In this document: one piece after another, positions 18,983 through 31,492 of the stretch
Numbering within the stretch: position 1 is the stretch's first letter
How the letters are laid out: each line of letters opens with the position of its first letter
NCBI GenBank assembly: GCA_009760885.1
Contig: CM019702.1
Coordinates: 46,385,550 to 46,449,549, forward strand
DNA from: Achatina immaculata
Lineage: Eukaryota > Mollusca > Gastropoda > Stylommatophora > Achatinidae
Length of the DNA stretch: 64,000 nucleotides
Reading direction: 5' to 3'
Position numbers and translations under genes: made by a program
Notes under the pieces: model-generated
The model's input: the letters and a program-made list of their open reading frames with translations, nothing else
Told to the model about the DNA's origin: nothing
The model's database searches: none

Positions 18983-21900
18983 CCCCCGTGTGGTACCCGG
19001 GATCTGCAAAGAATAGGACCACTGTACCCTACCATGCATGATCGTAAAAGGCGACTAAGGAGGGTTCAGCATAGGGCCAGCAACCCTATCTGGTAAAAAA
19101 CTATCAGACTGCTACAGAAACAGAAGCAAGGGAAAAAGCAAATGCAGGTGGAAGGAGAAATGCGTATCAGGAAACTGAGCCCATGAAGGTTGTGGATGAA
19201 AGCCAGCCACTGGAAGTCCCCAGCCCGACTGCAGACCTCCTGGAACCTAAACAAAAGATGCATATAGGCAGCTGGAATGTAAGAACACTAAACCAGACTG
19301 GAAAACTAGCACAAACCATCAAGGAAATGCACAGATACAAACTAGACATACTAGGAATACAAGAAGCAAGATGGACAGGACAAGGCAGAAGGAAATTAAC
19401 AACACAGCACACAGAAGATACAATAATATGGTCAGGTAAAGAAGATCTTCATGAAGGAGGAGTAGCATTGATTATAACAAAAGAAGCATCAAGAGCATTG
19501 CTGAAATGGACCCCAATAAATGAGAGATTATTATATGCACGGTTCAACTCAAGATTCACGAAGCTGTCTATTATAGTTTGTTATGCACCAACAGAAGCAG
19601 CTGAAGAGGAATTAAAAGAAGATTTTTACAACAGCCTCCAAGCCACAGTAGAAACAATACCCAAGCATGATATGCTACTCATCTTGGGCGACTTCAATGC
19701 AAAAGTAGGTGAAGGAAATGAAGATAGAAGAAGAATCATGGGAAGAGAAGGAATCGGAGAAATAAATGAAAATGGAGAAAGACTGTGCAGTTTCTGTGAA
19801 GAAAACATGATGACCATCGGAGGGACAATTTTCCAACACAAAAACATCCATAAGTAGGTCACCAGATAAAACCACAGAAAACCAAATCGATCACATACTA
19901 ATAAACAACAAGTGGAAACGGTCACTACAAGATGTGCGAGCAAGGAAAGGAGCAGATATAGGAAGTGATCACAACCTTCTGGTAGCAAAAATAAAACTAA
20001 AATTAAGGAAAGCCAGAATCGGAGAACACAGAAAGATACATTTTGATACAAGAAAACTGATAGACCAGCAAACAAGAAATGAATTCTCAATAATACTTAA
20101 GAACCGCTTCAGTGTCCTACAAGACAAGCAGAAATGTCCATATTAGAGTTCAATAAAACACTACAGGAAACAGCAAAAGAGGTGCTGGGATATCGGAAAA
20201 GGAGAAAAGAGGAATGGATAAGTGAGACCACATGGGAAAAGATAGAGCAAAGAAAAGAAATCAAGAAAAAATTACTGAACACCAAATCACAACGGCTTAA
20301 AGAACGAGTTTTAAGTAATTATGCACAAAAAGACAAAGAAGTGAAGGAATCATGCCGTCAAGATAAACGTCAATATTATGACAACTTAGCAGAACAGCAG
20401 AGAAAGCAGCATATACAAATGACATGAAAACCATATATAAAATCACAAAGCAGATGACAGGTAACTTCAATACAAGATGTGAAAGTGCAGTAAGAACACA
20501 AAATGGACAACTGGTCAGTGGAGAAAGAGAAAAAATTGAAAGATGGAGGGAACACTTTAACACCCTACTAAACAGAACACAAGCAGCACAAGCAATAGAT
20601 ATACCTGAAGCAAAAGCGGAACTAAACATCAATACAGGACCAATAACAATAAATGAAGTAAAAGAGGCGATAAAGATGCTAAAATCAGACAGGGCACCAG
20701 GTGAAGATGAAGTGACTGCTGAGATGTTGAAAGCAGAAGAAACAGAAACACCAAAACAACTTTGCCGGATATTACAACAAATTTGGGATTTAGAAAAAGC
20801 CCCAGAGGAGTGGAAAACTGGTCTTATAGTAAAACTACCAAAGAAGGGTGACCTCAGAGATTGCGGGAACTGGAGAGGCATTACCCTACTGCCACTCACT
20901 AGTAAAGTATTTTGCAGAATAATCATCAACAGAATTGTACCAACACTTGAGGAAAAACTTCGGAAAGAGCAGGCAGGATTTAGGAAAGGAAGATCATGCA
21001 TAGACCATATATTTGTACTTAGACAAATATTAGAACAGGCAAATGAGTGGCATAGCACAACATATGCATTATTCATAGATTTTGAGAAAGCCTTTGACAG
21101 TGTCAACAGAGATGCACTGTGGAAAATCCTAAGATGGCATGGCCTCCCCCATAAAATAGTTAATGTAATCAAAGCCCTATACGAGGGTTTTCAGTGCAAA
21201 GTTATCTGTGGAGAACATACCTCCAGCAGCTTTAGGGTACAAACAGGAGTGAAACAGGGATGTGTACTATCACCAACATTATTTATCTTGGCAGTAGACT
21301 GGTTAATGAAGGAGGCAACATCAGACAAACGCAGAGGATTACAATGGACCCTTAACACAGTGCTGGAGGACCTTGACTTTGCGGACGACATTTGTCTATT
21401 ATCAAGCAGTCACAAAGATATGCAAGATAAAATAAACAAGTTAACCCAGAATGCAAACAACATAGGACTAAAGATCAACGTAGGAAAGACAAAGTTAATG
21501 AAGCAAAATGTGAACAACAGAAATGTACTCAGAGTAGATAACAAGTTAGTGGAGGAGGTCAACGAATTTGTATACCTTGGCAGCAGAGTAGTAGAAAATG
21601 GAGACAGCACAGAGGACATCAACAGCAGACTTACTAGAGCAAACCAGGCTTTTGCAATGCTACAGAATATATGGAAATCAAATAAACTAAGCATAAATAT
21701 GAAAATCAGGATATTTAAGAGTAATGTTCTAAGTGTACTACTCTATGGAAGTGAATGCTGGAAAATCACCAAAACCATAGAAAACAAGTTGAATTCTTTC
21801 CAGACTAAATGTTTACGTAGAATTAAAAAAATATTTTGGCCAAACACCATAAGAAATAACATCTTATTGGCAGAAATGCAGATGAAACCACTGACAACAA

Positions 21901-22170
21901 TTATTGAGGAAAGACGCTGGCGATGGTTGGGACATGTGCTCCGAATGACTGACAACTCACTACCAAAAATAGCACTAAGATGGACACCACAGGGGAGCAG
22001 AAGTAAGGGTAGACCAAAAGAGACATGGAGAAGAACAACAGAAAGGATGTTGAGCAATAGAGGGCTCACCTGGGCAAGAGCAGAAAAAAAGGCGAAAGAC
22101 AGGCATTTGTGGAAAACCCTTGCGGAAGCCCCATGTGCCCTGGGCACTTAAGGTTCAGAGAGAGAGAGAG
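18983..22170 (+). mobile_element. RTE-type non-LTR retrotransposon, near full length, with target-site duplication
   Basis: 3.19 kb flanked by the 11-bp repeat atatcttggga at 18972-18982 and 22171-22181. It has a 200-bp 5' leader, an endonuclease-reverse transcriptase region and an AG-repeat 3' end after ggcacttaaggttc. The leader also occurs at 24729-24925, which supports 18983 as the true 5' end. It is inserted at the 5' end of LINE-B. It is the only LINE here with an endonuclease domain. Confidence 0.95.
19183..22151 (+). pseudogene. RTE endonuclease-reverse transcriptase, broken by frameshifts
   Basis: The APE-type endonuclease is read from 19183 to 19857 (HIGSWNVRTLNQTGKLAQ, IQEARWTGQGRR, LILGDFNAKVGEG). 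It continues in a second frame to about 20146 (ENQIDHILINNKW, GADIGSDHNLLVAKIKL, the catalytic SDH), in a third frame at 20134-20427, and in a fourth stretch at 20424-22151. That last stretch is 575 codons with ALFIDFEKAFDSVNRDALW, GVKQGCVLSPTLF and [13 protein letters not shown], then the GRPKETWRR C-terminus. At least three frameshifts separate these parts, so the protein is not made as one chain. The reverse transcriptase part alone is uninterrupted. Confidence 0.93.
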
Positions 22171-22181
22171 ATATCTTGGGA

Positions 22182-23366
22182 GGAAGAGGAGAGGGGGGGG
22201 GGGTTGCAGGATCTCTGCTGCAACTAAAACAAGGGCGTCAAACATACTATCCTGATAACTACACCATCAAATGGTATAGCCCTCTGACGGTCTGAACCTC
22301 AACCCTACAAGAGTCATATCTCAAGCATTACAAGACGAATTCCATTAAGACTGCGGTGCTACCATGGTGTGATAAAAGCCAAAGAAAAAACCAATCCTGT
22401 GGTTCTAGAACAGCAACCAGTGGCAGCACAAATCAGGAAATCTTCAGTTTCAAAACTTAACATGCAATCTATATGTGTCTTCAAGTATACTGATAACATT
22501 GAAGTGCATTTTATTGCAGTCAACTCTAAAGTGATGGTGCAGATATGTAATCACTGCAAGGATGGGGATAATGATTACAGAATTGTAAATAAGGCCAGTG
22601 GTCCTAATTACATAATCACAATTGGATTTACAATGGAAATAAAATGACCATTAAAAAAGAACTAAGTTGGTTGGCACCGCATATACAACCTCCTGCCTCC
22701 ATCTTCTAAACTCCATGGATGTGGCCACAAGAGTTCAACTAAACTGAAAACAGAGGGAATGTCTTGAGGGCCACTGCTGCAATTCAAAGATTTGTAAAAT
22801 CACGTTTGGGTGAACCCAGAGAATGCAGATATTTCCAAGAAATTAAAAGGAGCTTGGCTGGCAAGTTTAGCTACATCTACAGCAGCAGATGGCCAGTCAC
22901 TGAATTGGACAGATGCTGACAACAGCCTCATGGAGACCAGCAGGGCAGAATATCTATACAAAGCATTTTAGCCTTAAATCTCTGCTTGTGATGAAACAAA
23001 ACAAATTGAGCACATTATTTCTGTACTGTGACTAGAATTAGCACTGCATGTATCCAATTAGAAAGTCTGAGACAGAAGTAAAATTGATAAAATTTAGACT
23101 ATAAAAAGTATTAACAAAACAAAACATAAACAAACATGACCCACAAGACATTATATATTCCTGAGACTTTTGTTCAGATGTGTAAATTTTAGGGGAGACA
23201 ACAGAAATAAAGTACAAACTCATTGTAAACACACATAATCAAAGTAATTTATAAGTAAACAAATATGACCAAAAGAAACAGGAAATCCGACAAGACAATA
23301 CATATTAAGGAAATTCAAAAAACATGAGACAAGAAAGAAATATTTGCTGTAGCCAAAAAGATTCTG
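22182..23366. other. No feature seen
   Basis: A G-run at 22191-22202 follows the RTE insertion. A 92-codon open frame at 22369-22647 and the balanced-composition sequence at 22680-22970 have no family resemblance that I can name. Confidence 0.55.
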
Positions 23367-23377
23367 TGTTGGAGTGT

Positions 23378-23856
23378 TAGCCAACACATCCTTATCAACG
23401 AATGTTAGAAAACGAGTCCTAAAATGTAATATTGAACCTATCTTGTTATATGGAAATGAATCATGGAAAATAGGCAGGTCTGCACAAAAATTATTGGAAG
23501 CAGCAGAAATGTGGTTTATTAGAAGAATGTTGCGAATCCCCTGGACAGCAAAAATAACTAATGAAGAATGTATGAGAAGAGCTGGAGAGACAAAAAATCT
23601 TGTCAAAAAGATAAGAGAGAGACAATGTACTTTCATAGGACATGCAATGAGAAGAGGGGGCATTGAAAATATTATAACAACAGGAAAAATAGAAGGAAGA
23701 AGATCAAGAGGAAGACCAAGAGAAATGATACTGGACAGTCTGACGGGATAGTGTGAGATGAGATCAACTGAGCTGATGGCCTGCATGAAGGATCATGTAC
23801 TCTGAAGAAGCATAATAGCCAACGCCAGTCGGCATGGCACCTGAAGATGATGATGA
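23378..23856 (+). mobile_element. LINE-D fragment with target-site duplication
   Basis: The frame at 23374-23751 encodes the end of a LINE protein: LKCNIEPILLYGNESWKIGR, MLRIPWTAKITNEECMRRAG, GRRSRGRPREMILDSLTG. The 3' end is a GAT repeat. The 11-bp repeat tgttggagtgt flanks it at 23367-23377 and 23857-23867. It is a different family from LINE-B, LINE-C and RTE. It is strongly 5'-truncated. Confidence 0.88.
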
Positions 23857-24224
23857 TGTTGGAGTGTGAACTGTTAGGAAAATACAATGAATAATAAAAT
23901 GAAAATTGTGGTAGTAACAGCTTCAGTGAAGACTGTAGAAATAACAGCAGAAAAACAAGTACTGAAGTTTTGCTTCAGACCAGAAAATACTAATAGTGGA
24001 ACAATTCAGTAGATATTCTGCCTTCCCCTTGCACACAACCATTAGATTTGCTCAAGTTTTTAAAATACATATTCACTGGACAGGAAGAAATAAAATGCTA
24101 CAAAACCGAACCATTGAACTAGCTTCCTATGTGTAAAGTAAAAACAAATCAATTCATTTTCCCAAGCTATGAAGAAAATTAATAACAAAACTAGGATAAT
24201 GTCTGAAAAGTTAACATGATTTAC

Positions 24225-24728
24225 ACCTATCTCTGAAGCAATTACTACAATATACTAGTGTCTGTTTCTGAAGCATTTTACTACAATATGCTGGTGTCCT
24301 CTGAACACTACAATATGCTGGTGCTTATCTCTGAAGCATTTACTACAATATACTGGTGACTATCTCTGAAGCATTTACTACAATATACTGGTGCCTATCT
24401 CTGAAGCATTTACTACAATATACTGGTGTCCTCTGAACACTACAATATGCTGGTGCTTATCTCTGAAGCATTTACTACAATATACTGGTGACTATCACTG
24501 AAGCATTTACTACAATATACTGGTGTCTTCTGAAACACTACAATATACTGGTTTCTATCTCTGAAGCAGTTACTACAGTATACTGGTGTCTTCTGAAACA
24601 CTACAATATGCTGGTGCCTATCTCTGAAACACTACAATATACTGGTTTCTATCTCTGAAGCAGTTACTACAATATACTGGTGTCATTCTCTGAAACACTA
24701 CAATATACTAGTGTCTATCCCTGAAGCC
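24225..24728. repeat. Minisatellite, about 35-bp unit, with shorter variants
   Basis: The unit is tactacaatatactggtgcc plus tatctctgaagcatt. Shorter forms (ctggtgtcctctgaacac) alternate with full forms, giving a higher-order pattern. It is cut by RTE copy 2 at 24729. A remnant (tctgaagcaattactacaat) follows on the far side at 25815. Confidence 0.9.
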
Positions 24729-25758
24729 CCCCCCCCCCACGTGGTCCCCGGGATCTGCAAAGAATAGGACCACTGTACCCTGCCACGCATGATGGTAAAA
24801 GGCGACTAAGGAGGGGTCGGCATAGGGCCAGCAACCTTATCTGGTAAAAAAAAAACTATCAGACTGCTACAGAAACAGAAGCAAGGGAAAAAATAAATGC
24901 AAGTGGAAGGAGAAATGCTTATATAATGAAGGAGGCAACATCAGACAAACGCAGAGGATTACAATGGACCCTTGACACAGTGCTGGAGGACCTTGACTTT
25001 GCAGATGACATTTGTCTACTATCAAGCAGCCACAAAGATATGCAAGATAAAATAAACAAGCTAACTCAGAATGCAAACAACATAGTGCTAAAGATCAACG
25101 TAGGAAAGACAAAGCTAATGAAGCAAAATGTGAACAACAAAAATGTACTCAGAGTAGATAGCAAGTTAGTGGAGAAGGTCAACGAATTTGTATATTTTGG
25201 CAGTAGAGTAGTAGAAAATGGAGACAGCACAGAGGACATCAGCAGCAGACTTACTAGAGCAAACCAGGCTTTTGCAATGCTGCAGACTATATGGAAATTT
25301 TTTTTTAAAAACTAAGGATGATACGAAAATCAGGATATTTAAGAGTAATGTTCTAAATGTGATACTCTATGGAAGTGAATCACCAAAACCATAGAGAACA
25401 AGTTGAATTCTTTCCAGATTAAATGTTTACGAAAAATTAGAAAAATATTTTGGCCAAACACCATAAGAAATATAATCTTTTTGGCAGAAATGCAGATGAA
25501 GCCACTGACAGCATTTATTGAGGAAAGACGTTGGCGATTTTTGGGACATGTGCTCCGAATGACTGACAACTCACTACCAAAAATAGCACTAAGATGGACA
25601 CCACAGAAGTAAGAGTAGACCAAAAGAGACATGGAGAAGAACAACAGAAAGGATATTGAGCAATAGAGGCCTCACCTGGGCGAGAGCAGAAAAAAGGCAA
25701 AGGACAGGCATTTGTGGAAAACCCTTGCGGAAACCCCTTGTGCCCTGGGCACTTAAGG

Positions 25759-25813
<55 letters not shown>
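24729..25813 (+). mobile_element. RTE copy 2, internally deleted
   Basis: The 5' leader (cgtggtccccgggatctgca … ggagaaatgc, to about 24917) matches the leader of the 18983 copy. It is then joined directly to the late reverse transcriptase region ([27 protein letters not shown]), omitting the endonuclease and most of the palm. The frame then breaks near 25310 and 25380. The 3' AG repeat is expanded to about 55 bp. It sits in the preceding minisatellite; tgaagc occurs on both sides. Confidence 0.9.
25757..25813 (+). repeat. AG dinucleotide microsatellite at the RTE 3' end
   Basis: Unbroken AG repeat directly after ggcacttaaggttc, the 3' terminus shared with the 18983 and 53606 copies. It is therefore part of the element's tail. 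Confidence 0.95.
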
Positions 25814-25814
<1 letters not shown>

Positions 25815-25834
25815 TCTGAAGCAATTACTACAAT

Positions 25835-28793
25835 CTAAAACAATGCCTGAATTTTGTCTCCTAAAGTGTTCAGTACATCATTACTCTCCAGGCTGATGAC
25901 AAAACATCTTTTTCCAGGTAATGATTAAGCTGACAGATTGGCTGAACAGAATGAAACACAAGGCAGCCGAGAATGGACAAGAAGAACATTGTGAAGGCCA
26001 GTTTTGGATGGGCTTGTGGGGAAAATGCGGCCAGGAAGTGCCGGGCAGCGTGCATATACAAAGACTGACGATGTCAGGACAGAGAAAGGTTGTGGCAGAA
26101 AATCTGAACTTCGTGGGAGAAAAAACCAACATTTGACACAAATCATTAGTAGTCAAATGCTGCAGTGGATACTGGGATATGTAGCAAAGGATGTACGAGT
26201 CTGTCATGAATGCGATGATTCTGTGTAAATAAACCACAGAAAATTTAAATTAGAGCAATGACTAGAGACCAGAGGTAAAGGAAGTAAGAAATTTGCGTTG
26301 ACATACTTAATGGCAGATTGTTGTAGCAGTTTTCTGAAAATTCTTGTTCCATCACATTCCATTATGACGGTGACAAATTTTCAAGACCCACTTACAATTA
26401 TTAATTTTTTCGGAATAGTTATTTCTTAAACAACGAGTATTTAATACAGACAATTAAGTAAATGATTACATTCTGTGCTGAGCGCAATAATTACATAACA
26501 GAAATCTTGAGATAAATGCATATAAACCTGCTTTGTGAACTAGCACTGTAGCACACTTCGTCATTTTTAATAGCTAGTTTTGGCTAGTCAAGCTAATAGC
26601 CGATGGCGAATTAACCAGCACTCAGGCCCGTGGCTAACTTGCCCTGACCTCTCAAACCAGTAACGTTCATCTTCTGGTATATAATTCATAAAACAATAAT
26701 CTGTATTTATAGATTTCTTTTCCTTGATTCTGGGTCCCCTGCCCTTGCGGCCGCTATACTTAAGCGTGTTCAGCCTAATGAGAAATCCTCCACTGCTAAC
26801 AACGTTACGATCTGATGACTTTAACAGTTTATGTATATTATTGGGGCGTTAGAATTTTCAACTTTCAGGCAGTTTCTTCTATTGTTCCGTTACTAAAAAG
26901 ATTTGTTATGCCTACGTTCGAGCAGATTTCAGGAATAAAATGTGGGGACAAAACAAAGTACAGTTGTTTTACAGTCAGGGAGGTACCACGTCTTGTGTGA
27001 GAATTCGTTTGCAATACTATGCATAGTAGTAATATCACAGCAATGATGAAACTCCAGAGACCTGTTTGAAAGTTATTACCTTGTTCAACCAATGAACATT
27101 GTAGTGTAAAGATAGTCAAACTGAAATTACATGAACGGGCCGAATGCTTAACAAAACAACTTGACGTGATCTTTATCTCCAGGAGCTTTATATTCATCAA
27201 ACAACAATGTAATCAAGGTCATAAGTTCGCTATACCAAACCGACCACTCTGACTCCCCTGTCTCTCCACTGTTCAGCTCTAACTCTACATAGGTAGTGCA
27301 TTTCTACCGACTCCAGCCCGAGTCCAAACACAAAAATCTAACGTCAAATCCACTTTCCACAAACCTATTCGAAACTATACTTATAAACTTGGTAACGTCC
27401 TATATGCGATACATTACATCATTGACGTTAATTATCTCTCTTAAAAAATAGTCCTAAAACAGCATTTGAGCACTAATATTCTAGTCTTCTGGAGTCCCCT
27501 TGCTCATCATCCCACACTTTTTTTTTTTTGGGGGGGGGGTGGGGTTGATCAGGTCCACGATAAATAAATTAAGTTGCCCAGCTTGTGTTGGTTCCCTTGC
27601 ATAAGAGAAGCTAATTATTTCGTTCTGTATAGTATCATGTTACCTCTTTTCAAAATCATTTTATCGTTTTTAACCGTTTCATTTGCCAAATGATGTCCAG
27701 ATAATTATGTATATTCTTGTTTCATGCTGTGGCTCTCTTTATGTTGTAATTTAGTAAATGTGTATCTGCAGCTTCTGTGATGATCTTATTTATTCGTAAC
27801 ACTAGCACATACAGCACAAACTGTTCTCTTGCTTATGATAAATATGTTATAGAGCAAATAAAATATCAAATTACAATCGAGATGACTCATACATTTTGCA
27901 CTAATATAGTGCTAACAAAAATGATCAACGAATTCAGAATTGAATGTACTGAGAACGAGACAAGGAACGACAAACTTTATTTTATAAAGCAGATCTGGGG
28001 TGGGGAACGCCTGTAATGTAATCGTTCATCAAGCAAAAAAAAAGTAGATTATATATATATATATATTCTCTTGAGAAACCCAACAGAGCTTTAGCTATCG
28101 AAAGCTTTGATACAAAATCCAATGGGAAAGAACTGAGAAGTCGGGTGTTTTAGTGGAAAACCAGAGTTTCGTCCCTGTGATTGATCTCTTTCTGACACTG
28201 TTATTTGAAGTCCTACCTACGTTTTTTTCTGGATTCTAATATTAAATTTTTATGTGGTTGGATTCTTTTCCTTCCTGAAATATAAAGCAGGTGAAGGTAG
28301 TAACTGAGATGATCAACCTTAGCCTAAGTGAATTTCCAGTTTCTTCCGGGCAGCTTATATGGAACATACGCGTTACACGTCTTTCTTTGGACTTGTTGAA
28401 TCAGTTTACAACATGAGAATGGCGAATTCTCATGTTATATCTAAATGAGTTGCAGAGTATCAGAAAACAATTTTGTTTAAAATTGATGGGGAAATCCTCT
28501 ATTGACTGCTCCATGTTGATTTTTCCCCCTTCCTTTTATATGCTATACCCCATAATCTCCGTTCCCTTCCAAGAAATCTACAAGGCAGTGACCGGATATT
28601 TTAGTTTGAAGGGTTTCAAGGTAATATGTGAAACAAGCTTGGTTCCTACCTATATTTAGGAGGGAGAAATTTCATGTTTTCCTTCTAGATCTCTTGAAAA
28701 CAACATGTAGTCTTTGGTTCATGACCCACATTACTTATTAGAAAAAATAGTTACTGGTTTTCTGCAAGATAGACTTAATTTCGTACATCATAT
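25835..28793. other. No gene found; single-copy AT-rich DNA
   Basis: Open frames of 60-118 codons at 25881-26237 on both strands follow a splice-acceptor-like tract (catctttttccag) but match nothing I know and conflict with each other. There is an AT microsatellite at 28045-28066, a T/G run at 27521-27541, and a stretch gagaaacccaac…atcgaaagctttg near 28072-28112 that resembles R2-like repeat ends. Otherwise I see nothing. Confidence 0.55.
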
Positions 28794-29023
28794 AAATATC
28801 ACTTTATGAGAAATTTCCTTGTAGTAACCACCATCATGCAAATATCACTTTATGAGAATTTTCCTTGTAGTAACCACCATCATGCAAATATCACTTTATG
28901 AGAATTTTCCTTGTAGTAACCACCATCATGCAAATATCACTTTATGAGAATTTTCCTTGTAGTAACCACCATCATGCAAATATCACTTTATGAGAATTTT
29001 CCTTGTAGTAACCACCATCATGC
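28794..29023. repeat. Minisatellite, 46-bp unit, exactly five copies
   Basis: The unit is aaatatcactttatgagaat, then tttccttgtagtaaccacca, then tcatgc. The copies are almost identical, which indicates recent expansion. Confidence 0.95.
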
Positions 29024-29665
29024 AGTGAATCTCTTGGGTATCTCTTCGTCCTGTCGGGGAAGATGCCTTCTGTCTCCTTGGTGTTGTCCCATCCATCTGA
29101 CCGATGATTTTGCTCACTATCTTCATTCCTCATTGAATTTCGTCACATTGTTATATCTATTGCTTCCTAGATATTTGATATGCCTGCTGATATGTATAAG
29201 CATGCCTTATCTCCTGGTTCTTATATTTTATTGTCTTCTCAATTTCAGTTCTTCCAACTTTTTTTTCCCCTTTCGTCTTTCGTCCCCCCCCCCCTTCTTT
29301 TTTTCCCTTTCTGTCCGCGAAATACGCATCATTTTTCTGTATTTCCACATGTGAAGGATTTCGATTTCACTTCTATTTCATTATTCAATGTCTGCCTTTC
29401 AGGACAGCAAAATAATGATGATAATGAATAACACTTAAGAACTTTCGACTTTAATTTGCTTTAGTGGTGATTATACGACCTCATTCTGTCGAAAGATCGC
29501 TTTACCTGTTCATTGTCTCTTTCAATTCAAGAAATGAAGACGTAAGAATGACGAGAAAAAGGGAAACGTAAATACACAAAGAATAGCAGTTGGAACGTTA
29601 TAATATACACGAATATAATTTACACAGTTTTGCACAAAAAAAATAATTTAGCCATCTTTGTCATG
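29024..29665. other. No gene found; pyrimidine-rich stretch
   Basis: The segment at 29230-29320 is very pyrimidine-rich on the plus strand, with a C-run at 29285-29294. The open frame at 28944-29354 mixes the 46-bp repeat with this tract and is not a credible gene. Confidence 0.6.
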
Positions 29666-29679
29666 TTACAAAAGTAAAT

Positions 29680-29785
29680 TCATTCATTCATTCCTTTGCA
29701 TGTCCCTTGCGGAACTTTGCCTCCCAAACAGCACTCCTGTAGGCCTCTCGGTTGTGAGCAAGATGGCCTGCTGCTGCTGCATCCA
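29680..29785 (-). mobile_element. LINE-B tail only, 106 bp, with 14-bp target-site duplication
   Basis: This contains only the last codons of the LINE-B protein ([20 protein letters not shown], then KFRKGHAKE) and the ATGA-type tail. The direct repeat ttacaaaagtaaat flanks it perfectly at 29666-29679 and 29786-29799. Close to the 4582 copy in sequence. Confidence 0.93.
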
Positions 29786-29799
29786 TTACAAAAGTAAAT

Positions 29800-31424
29800 A
29801 GAGTACAAAAATATATAATACAACATGGTCATTATTGAAACACGGTGATCTCTGTTTGTTAGTGTACATTTGCTTGTATACATTTTGTCCTCAGATAAAT
29901 TCGTTTCTACGAGCAACCATGTCATGACACAAGATTTTCATTTATAATTATCTGGAAGATCATTATTTAAAGTGTTTCATAAACGGTAACGGTTATATGT
30001 AATGAATTACAATATTAGCTGTGAATCTGGCAGACTTGGCTTTAAATTAATGTTAACGGGTGTTTTTTTTTTATTTCTGAAGTTTTGTTTTTTTTTTATT
30101 TCTGAAGAATCAATGAATAAAACAGGTAACAGCTGTCAGGCAAGGATTGTGACATGAAAAAAATGTTATAAATACTCTATGTACATATTTCGAATAAGCA
30201 TAATTGGGCAACATATGGGGATAAATTTTGTGACCATCAGTAAAAAGAAAGGAAAGGAATAGAAGAAAAAGAAAACAGTGCCTGTCGCGGGCCATGTTTG
30301 CTCGTGTCCTTCAAACGTCCTCCCATCTAACATTCCAAGAGTAGAGAGATACAGGAAGGAAAATTCGCGAGGAGCCCGAAGATGGAGGATTTTCTTTAAT
30401 TGTGAGCTAACTAGATTATCGGGGGACTATGTTTGCTAACCTTCTCTGGGCAGCACTCGTCACGTGAGTTTTAATCAAGTTCTGTAGCGAACGAGAGGAC
30501 AGAGAAGTGATTTTTCTATCGAGGAAGTTCGTTGGGAGATCTTTCAGCGGGTGGATGAAGTTCAAATACAGAACGAGGATTGTCGAAAGAAGAGGCAGCC
30601 TGGGGTGCGAGCTGAGGTTAGTAGAAATCGTCTGCAAGCAAGTGAAATCAGAGTTACGATGGCGTTGATGTGGACAGCGACGACAACACTGTAATCTGGG
30701 ATTCTGGGATTGGATGCAATATTATCACGAAACGATTTGTTTATCAAGTGACAGGAGTGCACTTGGCGATGTTACTTACATTATTTCGGTGACTCTGCTT
30801 TACTTTTTGCCGTAAAAAGACAAAACAAAACCCCAAAAAAACCCTGAAATTTATGTAGTGGATTGGAACTTAGTCGAGGCCAAAAAAAAAAAAAAAACAA
30901 CATGGAGTTTATGTGGTGGACTGGAACTTATTCGAAGCTGAAAAAACAAAAACAAAAAATACTAGAGTGCATTTTCAGCGTACTTTTAGATTTGTGTTCT
31001 GAAGGTAATCTATGATAACCAACAATTAATTATGGTGGGGCCCATGTAGCTTATCTACATTTAAGAAACCACGCTATTAAACTTCTTAAGATGAAAATAT
31101 TCTTCAGAGACATATTCATCTGATTGAAGTCATGCAGTTTAAAAACTAAGATTAAAAAAAAACGGGTGCACAAATGCTTTATATCAAATCCTCTGCGAAA
31201 CTACTTGCTATGTTGTTAACAAAATAATGCACATTGTGAGACTGGAAAGCAAAAGTAACTTAACATGATTTCATAAATGATATTTATCACTGCGAAATTG
31301 AATTTAAGATGTACGCAGGAAAAAAAAACAACTGACATGGAACTTAATAACTGCAAAATAAATCTGTGTGAGAAAGTGAAATATTTAAATGTACCAGTGA
31401 TCGTCTATCTGACCTTCCATGTTG
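29800..31424. other. No gene found
   Basis: AT-rich with A and T runs. The segment at 30300-30780 is more balanced in composition and contains minus-strand open frames of 66-73 codons with no recognisable content. Confidence 0.55.
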
Positions 31425-31475
31425 CTGTTTGGGTTTCTTGGTATATTTCCAGAAGGTAGTTTGCCATTGGTTTCC
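31425..31475 (+). repeat. Short dispersed motif shared with 38575-38615
   Basis: ttcttggtatatttccagaa, then a stretch like ggtagtttgccattgg, occurs here and, with a few changes, at 38575-38615 in the same orientation. Each lies beside a LINE-B fragment. It may be a SINE core or LINE 3' piece, but that is a guess. Confidence 0.6.
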
Positions 31476-31492
31476 TTCCGGGCACGTTAAAC

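Noticed and set aside
20297..21172. 291-codon minus-strand frame inside the RTE element
   Set aside because: It is antisense to the conserved reverse transcriptase frame and has no family resemblance.
25881..26237. Possible last exon of a gene after an acceptor-like tract
   Set aside because: Open frames conflict between strands, none resembles a known protein, and no upstream exon with matching phase was found.
28794..29023. CRISPR-like array from the regular 46-bp repeats
   Set aside because: Repeats are contiguous with no unique spacers, and the context is an animal genome; it is a minisatellite.
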